Source of the DNA: Candidatus Gastranaerophilales bacterium
Lineage (GTDB): Bacteria > Cyanobacteriota > Vampirovibrionia > Gastranaerophilales > Gastranaerophilaceae
Assembly (NCBI GenBank): GCA_944324475.1
Contig: CALUWK010000001.1
Span: 62,001-126,000, forward strand
Direction: 5' to 3'
Length of the DNA: 64,000 nt
A program made the translations under genes and the position numbers. This document shows, piece after piece, positions 18,713-25,779 of this stretch (position 1 is its first letter; the number at the start of each line of letters is the position of its first letter). Below the pieces are notes generated by a model. It did not search any database, was not told the origin of the DNA, and was given only the letters and a program-made list of their open reading frames with translations.

Positions 18713-18988
18713 AGAAATCCCTTAATAAGAATGTTACTTATATGATAAGGTTTGATGATAAAATTATGAACCATAATAAAGTTACTATCAAAATTTATTG
18801 GTAACGTATTTATTAATAAAAATAAAGTTTATATAAATGCCAGTTATCTCATATAATAGTTGTAAATTCGACATAAAATTATATAAAGGTGATGTACATG
18901 TTTAATTATTTATAATATTATAGTAACATATTTAAAGATAAAAATTTTTAAATTTGGATTTAAAAATTAGTTTTGAAAGTTAATAAAT
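18713..18988 (+). promoter_or_regulatory. Leader region of the pilin-like gene: GTTAC boxes, -10 box, mini-ORF and start-masking inverted repeat
   Basis: GTTAC or its complement GTAAC occurs at 18733, 18781, 18801, 18923 and 18991; the 18781/18801 pair forms an inverted repeat. TATAAT lies at 18853-18858. A strong AAAGGTGAT site precedes ATG at 18892 or 18898, opening a mini-ORF of 5-7 codons that ends at 18915. Then AGTAACATATTTA (18922-18934) is the exact reverse complement of TAAATATGTTACT (18984-18996), which contains the ATG (18989) of the large gene. A hairpin would mask that start, which itself has only a weak ribosome site. The elements are visible; the regulatory reading is inference. 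Confidence 0.45.
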
Positions 18989-21900
18989 ATGTTACTTAAA
19001 AAATCAAATAAATTTATATTTGCATTTAGCTTAATTGAACTTATGGTTAGTTTAATTACAATAAGTTGCATTGCTGCAGCTTTTTCTCCAATCATTTCAA
19101 AAAAACTTTCAATGTCTTCAATTATGGTATCTAAACCATCAGGGGGATCTGAAGGGGATAGCTCTGGTTCTTGCCCATCTGGTCAGTATATGCCAAGTGG
19201 GACAAATACTTGCACAAAATGTTCTGATACTTTTTCTGGTTGTTCAATATGCACTGAATCAGAGTGTTTAGTCTGTAATTCTGGTTTTAATTTATTTAAT
19301 GGTCAATGTGAACTTAATAGTTGTCCAGCAAATACTATTAAAATTACCACTAATGGTAAAGATCTTTGTGTAACTCAGTATAATATGGGTGACAGATCTG
19401 AGTTCCCGGTTAACATTTCAAATGTTTCTGTAGTTTCAGTTGGTACAAGTTGCACTGCTGATGCCTGCTGCTGGCAGGGTAAGACCTCTGAATCTTGCGA
19501 TTCAGAAAACGGTGGTTATAGCGGATGTAATAGAACAGTATGTACTTACTATGCAGCAGAAAAAATATGTAACAACTTAAATTATGGTGGTATGGGCTGG
19601 AGACTACCTACTAAAGATGAACTCGCTGGATTTGATCCAACTACAAATTCAAAATATAAAGGTACATCAGGTCTTATGTTGTGTGACGACGATTCTGGTT
19701 ACGGTTCTGCTCAATGTGCTGATTATTATAATTGTGATACTAATTATTATGAATGTTCTTCAAATCACATTTGGTGTGTTCAAACTATTCAACCTAGTAA
19801 TTGGAAAACTAGTACATATGCAATGGGTTCGGGCTCTTGGAGTAGCTGGTCATCTACAGGTACTCGTTACGCCTATTCCGTACGTTGTGTCAGTAATTTG
19901 ACTTGTGCTACTAAATTTAATTCAAATTGTTTAGATTGTAGCGATACTACATGTACTGTCTGCAAAAAAGGGTATGTAGTTAATAAAAATGGTCAATGCA
20001 TAGCTGATCCATGTCCAGAGAATACTGTTTATGTTGAAGCTGATGGTAAAGAACTTTGTGTAACTCAATATAATATGGGGGATAAAACTGAATTTCCAGT
20101 TAATGTCTCTGGTGTCTCTGTAGTTTCAACTGGTACAAATTGCAGCGCAAATGCCTGCTGCTGGCAGGGTAGGACTTCTAATTATTGCAATTCAGATAAT
20201 GGTGATTACAGCGGATGTAATAGAACTTTATGTACTCAATATGCAGCAGAAATTATATGTAACAACTTAAATTATGGTGGTTTAACTTGGAGACTACCTA
20301 CCAAAGATGAACTTGCTGGATTTTATCCAACATATTCAAAAGACCTAGGAACAAGTGGTCTTATGTTGTGTGACTACTATTCTGGTTACGGTTCAGCTCG
20401 GTGCGACGATTACGATGTTTGCGACGGCTCCTACGATGGTAACTGCTACCCGTACTACGTTTGGAGCAGTGCGCTTAATAGTAGCTTTAATGCTTATCTT
20501 TATTGTTTGCATGCAAGGTCATGGGGTTTAAATTCATTTAATAGACGTGAGGCTAATTCTGTTCGTTGTGTGAGTAATATAGCATGCACAAAATTCGGTT
20601 CAAATTGTACAGATTGTAGCGATTCTGCCTGCACTGCTTGCAAGGAGGGGTATGCAGTAAAAAATAGTCAGTGCGTAGCTTGTTCTAGTGCTTTTGGTTC
20701 AGGTTGCACTTCTTGCAGCTCATCTGCCTGTACTGCTTGTTCTGATGGGCATATTTTAAAAGACGGAAAGTGTATAGTAAGTCCATGTCCAACTAATACT
20801 GTTTATGTTGCAGCAGGTAATAAAGAACTTTGTGTAACTCAATATAACATGGGGGATAAAACTGAATTTCCAGTTAACGTTTCTGGTGTCTCTGTAGTTT
20901 CAACAAATTCAAATTGCAACGCAAATGCCTGCTGCTGGCAGGGTACGACTGCATCTCCTTGTAATTCAATTAATGGTGATTACAGTGGATGTAATAGAAC
21001 TTTATGTACTCAATATGCAGCAGAAAAAATATGTAACAATTTAAATTATGGTGGTATGAGCTGGAGACTACCTACTAAAGATGAACTTAAAGGATTTGAT
21101 CCAGGTTCATATTCAATAAACAAGGGAACAAGTGGTCTTATGTTATGTGACTACGGTTCTGGTTATGGTTCTGCTTATTGCCATGGTTGTTATGTTTGTA
21201 ATGGTTCTAGCAGTGGCAGTTGCAGTCCAGATCGCATTTGGTGTAGTACACTTTATAGTAGTTCTAGTGCCTATAATTATTATTTGTATTCAGGGTCTTG
21301 GACTCAGGATCAATATGAAAGACGCCATGCTTTTTCCGTTCGTTGTGTCAGTCCCTTAAGTGAAAAAACTTGCAAAGACACCTTTGGCAATGGTTGCGTT
21401 GAATGTTCATCATCTGCCTGCACTAGATGTGTAGATGGGTATAACTTAAAAGATGGTCAGTGTGTAGCTTGTTCTAGTGCTTTTGGTATAAATTGTACTT
21501 CTTGCAGTTCATCTGCTTGTACTATTTGTAAAGAAGGATATGGAATAAAAGATGGTCAATGTGTTACTTGCTCTGATGCTTTTGGTGCAGGGTGTACTTC
21601 TTGCAGTTCATCTGCTTGCAATATTTGTTCTAGTGGATATACCTTAAAAAATGGCAAATGTGTCGTGGTGCCAACATGTCCAGCGAACACTGTTAAAATC
21701 ACAGTTAGTGGCAAAGACCTTTGTGTAACTCAATATAACATGGGAGATAAAACCGAGTTTCCCGTTAACGTCTCTGGTGTCTCTGTAGTTTCAACAAATT
21801 CATATTGCGGCGCAGATGCCTGCTGCTGGCAGGGCAGGACTGCTAATAATTCTTGCAATTCAAATAATGGTGACTACAGCGGATGCAAAAGAACTGTATG

Positions 21901-22255
21901 CACTCAATACGCTGCTGAAATTATATGTAACAACCTAAATTATGGTGGTATGAGCTGGAGATTACCTACTGAAGATGAACTTGCTGGATTTGATCCAGAT
22001 ACATATTCAAGATATAAAGGTGCTAGCGGCCTTATGTTGTGTGACGAGCTTTCCGGTTACGGTTCTGCTGAATGCTACAAATGCAGTGCTTGCGCTGGCT
22101 CCGACAATGGTAACTGCGAGCCGTACCACGTATGGAGTAGTACACTTTATAGTAGTTCGAGTGCTTACGAATACTTCTTGGGTTATGGGTCATGGAATTC
22201 GAATCACGGCAATAAACGGTACGCCTCTTCCGTACGTTGTGTCAGTGAGTTATAA
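18989..22255 (+). CDS. Type IV pilin-like, cysteine-rich protein with four tandem C-type-lectin-like (DUF1566/FISUMP-type) modules
   Basis: The 1088-aa protein opens with a prepilin signal: a Lys-rich leader, then FA|FSLIELMVSLITISC, with Glu at +5 of the mature form and cleavage after Ala12. Four modules of about 190 aa follow (near 110-304, 342-531, 600-789, 898-1088). Each has ELCVTQYNMGD, ACCWQG, NNLNYGG.WRLPT.DEL, GLMLCD..SGYGSA and a final SVRCVS, the WRLPT...RCV layout of DUF1566/FISUMP domains. Linkers carry short Cys-rich units (CTSCSSSACTACSDG.ILKDGKC type). It is probably a surface pseudopilin or adhesin cross-linked by disulfides. Ligand unknown. No pilus assembly genes are nearby. 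Confidence 0.8.
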   Translation: MLLKKSNKFIFAFSLIELMVSLITISCIAAAFSPIISKKLSMSSIMVSKPSGGSEGDSSGSCPSGQYMPSGTNTCTKCSDTFSGCSICTESECLVCNSGFNLFNGQCELNSCPANTIKITTNGKDLCVTQYNMGDRSEFPVNISNVSVVSVGTSCTADACCWQGKTSESCDSENGGYSGCNRTVCTYYAAEKICNNLNYGGMGWRLPTKDELAGFDPTTNSKYKGTSGLMLCDDDSGYGSAQCADYYNCDTNYYECSSNHIWCVQTIQPSNWKTSTYAMGSGSWSSWSSTGTRYAYSVRCVSNLTCATKFNSNCLDCSDTTCTVCKKGYVVNKNGQCIADPCPENTVYVEADGKELCVTQYNMGDKTEFPVNVSGVSVVSTGTNCSANACCWQGRTSNYCNSDNGDYSGCNRTLCTQYAAEIICNNLNYGGLTWRLPTKDELAGFYPTYSKDLGTSGLMLCDYYSGYGSARCDDYDVCDGSYDGNCYPYYVWSSALNSSFNAYLYCLHARSWGLNSFNRREANSVRCVSNIACTKFGSNCTDCSDSACTACKEGYAVKNSQCVACSSAFGSGCTSCSSSACTACSDGHILKDGKCIVSPCPTNTVYVAAGNKELCVTQYNMGDKTEFPVNVSGVSVVSTNSNCNANACCWQGTTASPCNSINGDYSGCNRTLCTQYAAEKICNNLNYGGMSWRLPTKDELKGFDPGSYSINKGTSGLMLCDYGSGYGSAYCHGCYVCNGSSSGSCSPDRIWCSTLYSSSSAYNYYLYSGSWTQDQYERRHAFSVRCVSPLSEKTCKDTFGNGCVECSSSACTRCVDGYNLKDGQCVACSSAFGINCTSCSSSACTICKEGYGIKDGQCVTCSDAFGAGCTSCSSSACNICSSGYTLKNGKCVVVPTCPANTVKITVSGKDLCVTQYNMGDKTEFPVNVSGVSVVSTNSYCGADACCWQGRTANNSCNSNNGDYSGCKRTVCTQYAAEIICNNLNYGGMSWRLPTEDELAGFDPDTYSRYKGASGLMLCDELSGYGSAECYKCSACAGSDNGNCEPYHVWSSTLYSSSSAYEYFLGYGSWNSNHGNKRYASSVRCVSEL
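19318..22252 (+). repeat. Four intragenic direct repeats encoding the lectin-like modules
   Basis: Approximate units are 19318-19899, 20014-20582, 20788-21357 and 21680-22252. Near-identical DNA blocks recur in every unit, for example GCCTGCTGCTGGCAGGG and the ATGTGTAACAA-type block before NLNYGG. Between these fixed blocks are two strongly divergent patches per unit, after the GLMLCD block and just before RCVS. The third unit resembles the fourth in its VWSSTLYSSSSAY-type stretch, suggesting recent duplication or gene conversion. Confidence 0.85.
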
Positions 22256-22363
22256 CAATGAGGTGTCAATACTTTAGTCATTTTACAATTTAATACTTTT
22301 TATAAAAATGTAGGAAGTAAAAATAGAAAGGAGAAAAACAAAAAGAAAAAAAATCTAATTCCA

Positions 22364-22400
22364 GTGGTTTATTTATAATCCACGGCTATAAATAAACCAC
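22364..22400. other. 14-bp perfect inverted repeat without a T-tract
   Basis: GTGGTTTATTTATA (22364-22377) and its reverse complement (22387-22400) enclose a 9-nt loop. It lies 109 nt past the pilin-like gene and is not followed by T residues on either strand, so it does not look like a simple terminator. It could stabilise the mRNA 3' end or be a protein site. The 22256-22572 gap otherwise holds two terminators and no ORF I would support. Confidence 0.5.
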
Positions 22401-22449
22401 GCTCCAAATAATTACAAAAAATTTCATATTATTTTTTGTGTTTTGGTTA

Positions 22450-22481
22450 GGGACAATGCTCCAACATTGTCCCTTTTTTTT
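22450..22481 (+). terminator. Intrinsic terminator after the pilin-like gene
   Basis: GGGACAATG / CATTGTCCC form a 9-bp stem with loop CTCCAA, followed by eight T residues. Strong rightward terminator for the 18989-22255 transcript. Confidence 0.9.
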
Positions 22482-22542
22482 ATTTTAGGAACTTTTTTTA
22501 TAAAAAATCGTCTTAATAATCAAATGCCGTATTTGCTACTTG

Positions 22543-22575
22543 GGCCTTTGTGGAGAGAACAAGGGCCTTTTTTTA
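22543..22575 (+). terminator. Second rightward intrinsic terminator
   Basis: GGCCTTTGT pairs with ACAAGGGCC (one G-U pair), loop GGAGAGA, followed by seven T residues. It overlaps the 3' end of the convergent membrane-protein gene and acts as a back-up stop, or terminates an unrecognised transcript begun between the two terminators. Confidence 0.75.
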
Positions 22576-23199
22576 TTTAAGTTTTTTAGTATATATTATG
22601 CAAATAGATACTATGGTGCAATACAGCGCAAATTCAACAGTTTCTTCTCCACAAGTGTTATGTGTTTTTTCAAAATATAGTTGTAATATTGTAAAAATAA
22701 TGCCTGAAGATAATGTCCAGATTGGAAATTTTACTTTGTTTATTATTTTAATAATGTCAAGCCAAATTTTATTTAATATTCCATACAATGCTATGGCAAA
22801 AACATAGAAACCTACTGCAACATGTACTAAATATCCGTATTTATAGTGCGACCAGGTATAAAATTCATTAGGACAGTTTGGTATTTGACAAAAAATCACT
22901 CTGCCATAGCTTAATTCTCTTAAAATCATTAATATGAAAAGTAAAGCGAGGCAATTAAAAAATTTTTTATATTTTTTAAATCGATAGCATATAACTATAG
23001 CTATAAAAAGCGGTATTAAAGAAATATTTTCAAGCAAACTGTTTTCTTGAATTTTGGTTATATTAAAGATATTTATATATAAAATGCTTAAAATTAATAT
23101 AAATATTGTTAATATATCCGTTTTTTGAAAACTGAAATCAATACACTTTTTAATTTTATTCTTAATTAAACCAAACATGATTGTATTAGTATAATACAT
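22573..23199 (-). CDS. Integral membrane protein of unknown family, about 208 aa
   Basis: At least five hydrophobic segments are visible: LTIFILILSILYINIF, ISLIPLFIAIVICY, CLALLFILMILREL, LVHVAVGFYVFAIALYGIL and LSSGIIFTILQLYF, with a final ALYCTIVSICIIY helix. A conserved-looking loop ELSYGR precedes a Cys pair (CQIPNC) that may face the periplasm; HNTCGEET near the C-terminus adds polar residues in the bilayer region. The start could be ATG at 23197-23199 or the ATG 21 nt further in, which has a TATACT-like box just before it and no Shine-Dalgarno sequence. I do not recognise the family. Confidence 0.65.
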   Translation of the reverse strand: MYYTNTIMFGLIKNKIKKCIDFSFQKTDILTIFILILSILYINIFNITKIQENSLLENISLIPLFIAIVICYRFKKYKKFFNCLALLFILMILRELSYGRVIFCQIPNCPNEFYTWSHYKYGYLVHVAVGFYVFAIALYGILNKIWLDIIKIINKVKFPIWTLSSGIIFTILQLYFEKTHNTCGEETVEFALYCTIVSICIIYTKKLK

Positions 23200-23239
23200 T
23201 TTTTAAAAAAAAGTAAAATATTTATGATAGAATTTTTTT

Positions 23240-24691
23240 ATGAGCAAACAATTTAAACAAGAATTTTCTATAAAACAGGTTCCGACAGATGATCCTATGT
23301 TGTTGCAAAATACTTTGAATTCAATGTCAAATGGTGGTTTTGAGCTATATTCAATTTATGAAGCGGAACAAAATTCTAAAATAGTATATAATTGTATTTT
23401 TGTTAAGGAAAGTGAAAATTTATTGGATGAAGTTGATGATGAGTTGGTAAATTTTCGTTCTCAAGTCGAAAAAATGCTTTATTCAAAAGAAGAACCCTAT
23501 GAGCTTTGTTTAAATTTGCAAAAGAAAATAAGAGATAAAAAAGAAAAAATAGAGCGTGTAAAAAAGTTTCTTGAAAGTTCAAAAGATACTGAACGTGAGC
23601 TTTTAAATGATGAGATTAAGAAAGATATTGATGATTTAAATGATTTAAAAAGAGATTTAAAAGAGGTTTTAGCTCCTTCTAAAATGTCTAAATTTTTGGG
23701 AGAAGAAAAACTTTCAATTAGTTTATCTCAGGAAAATTATTGTCTTTGTGATTTTCAAGAAGAAAGAAATCTTTTGTCGCAAATTGTAAAAGTTCGCCAA
23801 GAATTAACAAAAGAGCTTGGCTACATTATCCCTAAGGTTCAATTTATTGAAAATTCTTCATTAGATGAATATGAATTTTCAATTAATGTCCATGGGGTAA
23901 GTGTCATGTCATCAAAGGCTTATCCTAATCATTTAGCTTTTTTTGAGGATGAATTAAACATTGAAAAAGCTCCAAAAAATTCTTATAGAATAAAAGATCC
24001 TTTAACCAAAAGAAAAATGGTCTGGATTTTAAAGGATGAATGTGAAGATTATTGGTTGCAAGGAATTGAGCCTGTTGAATATATTGCAAATTATTTGAGT
24101 TATTATGCAATAGTGCATGTAGATGAAATTTTTGATTATGGTGATTTAAATCGTTACATTGATTTTGTAACGAGTAAAAATTCGTTTTTGGTTGAAACAA
24201 TATTAGGTGATTTTATAAGTGTTTCGGAATTAAAGTATATTTTAGTTCAGTTGATTAGAGAAAGAGTTAGTATAAAGGATATAGTTTATATTTTTGAAAA
24301 ATTAAATGACTTTTCAGATGATTCAACTAAGGCTGATTTATTAGATAGATTAAGGATGGCGCTTGCAAGGCAAATTTCAGAAAGTGTTGCAACGAAAGAA
24401 AAAGAAATTTTTGCTTATGAAATTAATGATGAAACTATAGAATTACTTGAAAGACAAGCGAATAAAGAGGAGTCCAATATAAAAATTGATTTATCGAAGT
24501 TTGGTAAATTTAAAAAAGTTTTAAAAGAAATGAAAAAGGATATAATTGAAAGAAATGCTGTCCTTGTTGTTCCTCAACAGTATAGGCAGATTATTTTTAT
24601 TCTTGTTTCTCAGTTTTTTATTGATATTCCGGTTATTTGTTTTGAAGAAATAGCAAGTGAATATAAATTGAACATTCTTGGTAAAATATAA
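23240..24691 (+). CDS. Soluble FlhA cytosolic-domain (FHIPEP) homologue with DUF4177-like N-terminus and coiled coil
   Basis: Residues about 158-483 follow the FlhA cytoplasmic domain closely. LLSQIVKVRQELTKELGYI..P matches the LL..I..IR..LA.ELG..VP segment; YEFSINVHGVSV matches YRIKI.GVEV. EPVEYIANYLSYYAIVHVDE matches the ATHL..... helix; LKYILVQLIRERVSIKDI and RMALARQISES match the conserved FlhA sequences. The end DIPVICFEEIASEYKLNILG matches the FlhA terminus. FlhA needs about eight membrane helices before this domain; here residues 1-50 look like DUF4177 (LNSMSNGGFELYSIYEAE) and 60-145 are coiled coil. No membrane helix is present. It may bind export chaperones or substrates away from a gate, or replace that function. 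Confidence 0.8.
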   Translation: MSKQFKQEFSIKQVPTDDPMLLQNTLNSMSNGGFELYSIYEAEQNSKIVYNCIFVKESENLLDEVDDELVNFRSQVEKMLYSKEEPYELCLNLQKKIRDKKEKIERVKKFLESSKDTERELLNDEIKKDIDDLNDLKRDLKEVLAPSKMSKFLGEEKLSISLSQENYCLCDFQEERNLLSQIVKVRQELTKELGYIIPKVQFIENSSLDEYEFSINVHGVSVMSSKAYPNHLAFFEDELNIEKAPKNSYRIKDPLTKRKMVWILKDECEDYWLQGIEPVEYIANYLSYYAIVHVDEIFDYGDLNRYIDFVTSKNSFLVETILGDFISVSELKYILVQLIRERVSIKDIVYIFEKLNDFSDDSTKADLLDRLRMALARQISESVATKEKEIFAYEINDETIELLERQANKEESNIKIDLSKFGKFKKVLKEMKKDIIERNAVLVVPQQYRQIIFILVSQFFIDIPVICFEEIASEYKLNILGKI

Positions 24692-24751
24692 AAAGTATTA
24701 TTGCGCGTTTTTTAATATGTAACAATCTTTTAAAGAAGAACACCAAAACTT

Positions 24752-24859
24752 ATGCAAGAAGTAGGTAAAGGATGGGTCTTGTTCTTTGTTGTATTTTGCT
24801 TTTTAAAGCACTTATTCTGGAGGAGTTTTATTTGTTGTTGTTTAAAAACTGAGGAGTAA
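24752..24859 (+). CDS. Possible small membrane protein, 35 aa
   Basis: An ATG-initiated frame encodes a short basic start, a hydrophobic stretch (WVLFFVVFCFLKHLFW) and a CCC triplet before a charged C-terminus. Only a weak AAGAAG-like ribosome site precedes it by about 12 nt. Coding status cannot be judged from this sequence alone. Confidence 0.25.
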   Translation: MQEVGKGWVLFFVVFCFLKHLFWRSFICCCLKTEE

Positions 24860-24880
24860 GTATATTTAACACAAAAAATT

Positions 24881-24953
24881 TGCGTCTGGCGCGATTCGAA
24901 CGCGCGACCTATCCCTTAAAAGGGGAGTGCTCTACCTGCTGAGCTACAGACGC
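24881..24953 (-). tRNA. tRNA-Lys (anticodon TTT)
   Basis: A complete 73-nt cloverleaf reads on the minus strand. Acceptor GCGTCTG/CAGACGC has a discriminator A, D-stem GCTC/GAGC, anticodon loop CTTTTAA with TTT at 34-36, and T-arm GCGCG-TTCGAAT-CGCGC. The anticodon stem has one C-T mismatch at its outer pair (27-43). The CCA end is not encoded. A run of T residues follows directly and may end transcription. Confidence 0.95.
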
Positions 24954-25002
24954 AAATTTCATTAATAAAATTTTCAAACAATCAATTCTTGACTGCTAAT
25001 TC

Positions 25003-25031
25003 AATATATCAAGAACAAAACTATACGTCAA
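25003..25031 (-). promoter_or_regulatory. Sigma70-type promoter of tRNA-Lys
   Basis: On the minus strand TTGACG (25031-25026) and TATATT (25008-25003) are separated by exactly 17 bp. The predicted start is about 43 nt before the tRNA 5' end. Confidence 0.7.
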
Positions 25032-25142
25032 ATATTTTTTTAAAAAAGTTAATATTGCCTTGTCAGTTATTGCTCTGTCGTTGATTATAGAATTTTTTTT
25101 GGTTTGCTATTTTTTAAATATACAATTTTGAAAGGTTAAGAA

Positions 25143-25751
25143 ATGAAAAAATTATTGTTCTCTTTTTTGGCATTTACGGTTTTTAGTTCTATTTCTTTTG
25201 CTGCACCTTGCAGTATGGAAAAATGTACAAAAACTAATTGTTCAAAAACTCCTGCTTGTGAAACTCAAAAAACCACTCCGTGTGAAGAAAAAACTGACTT
25301 GTGTGAAGAAAAAACTTCTTGTGATAAATGTAGTGTAGATGATGATGAGTATTGCGTTTATAATCAATGTTTCTTTGATAAACAATATAAGAAAATGAAA
25401 AAAGAATTGTGTTTAACAAAAAAACAAGAAGCTTGTATAGATAATATTTATAAAAGTTTTAAAACGGATATGGAAGCTCAACATGCTAAATATCGTGTAG
25501 AAAAAGATAAACTTTTAAATATGATTGAATGCAATAATGATTGTTGGAAAGATCAGGCAAAAGTTCTAAAAGAGATGAAAAAAGATGCAAAAGAAAAATG
25601 CAAACAATTTAGAGATGATGTCAAAGAACAATTATGTAAAAATCAATACTCGGCTTTTAGAAAATTCCAAAGATGTGAAAGAAGCAAAATGAGAAAACTC
25701 ATTAAATATGCAAAAGTTTATAAATTCCCTTGCACTGATTGCTGTAAATAA
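25143..25751 (+). CDS. Exported cysteine-rich protein with Spy/CpxP-like LTxxQ region, 202 aa
   Basis: A Sec signal (MKKLLFSFLAFTVFSSISFAA) leads a mature protein of about 180 aa with roughly twenty cysteines. The first part is a low-complexity stretch of CxxxxC units (CEEKTDLCEEKTSCDKC). From about residue 90 a helical, Lys-rich domain begins with LTKKQEACIDNIYKSFKTDM, which resembles the LTxxQ motif of Spy/CpxP periplasmic chaperones, and ends in CTDCCK. The family link is weak. The Cys richness suggests metal binding or disulfide cross-links in the periplasm. The ATG has AAAGG upstream and the gene has its own terminator. Confidence 0.7.
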   Translation: MKKLLFSFLAFTVFSSISFAAPCSMEKCTKTNCSKTPACETQKTTPCEEKTDLCEEKTSCDKCSVDDDEYCVYNQCFFDKQYKKMKKELCLTKKQEACIDNIYKSFKTDMEAQHAKYRVEKDKLLNMIECNNDCWKDQAKVLKEMKKDAKEKCKQFRDDVKEQLCKNQYSAFRKFQRCERSKMRKLIKYAKVYKFPCTDCCK

Positions 25752-25755
25752 ATTT

Positions 25756-25779
25756 AACGGGGTGTATGCCCCGTTTTTT
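25756..25779 (+). terminator. Intrinsic terminator after the Cys-rich gene
   Basis: ACGGGG / CCCCGT stem (25757-25762 with 25769-25774), loop TGTATG, then a T-run. It overlaps the stop of the convergent DUF2993 gene. Confidence 0.85.

Noticed and set aside
19584-19901. Several 66-105-codon frames inside the pilin-lectin gene (also 21132-21359 and 21975-22277)
   Set aside because: They recur because the module DNA repeats; the main frame carries the conserved motifs and signal, the others do not.
18989-22255. Diversity-generating retroelement target called as a definite feature
   Set aside because: No reverse transcriptase, template repeat or clean A-only substitution pattern is visible in the window; kept only as a hypothesis.
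24881-25142. Possible integration site at tRNA-Lys
   Set aside because: No integrase gene, no direct repeat of the tRNA 3' end and no foreign-looking genes are found beside it.
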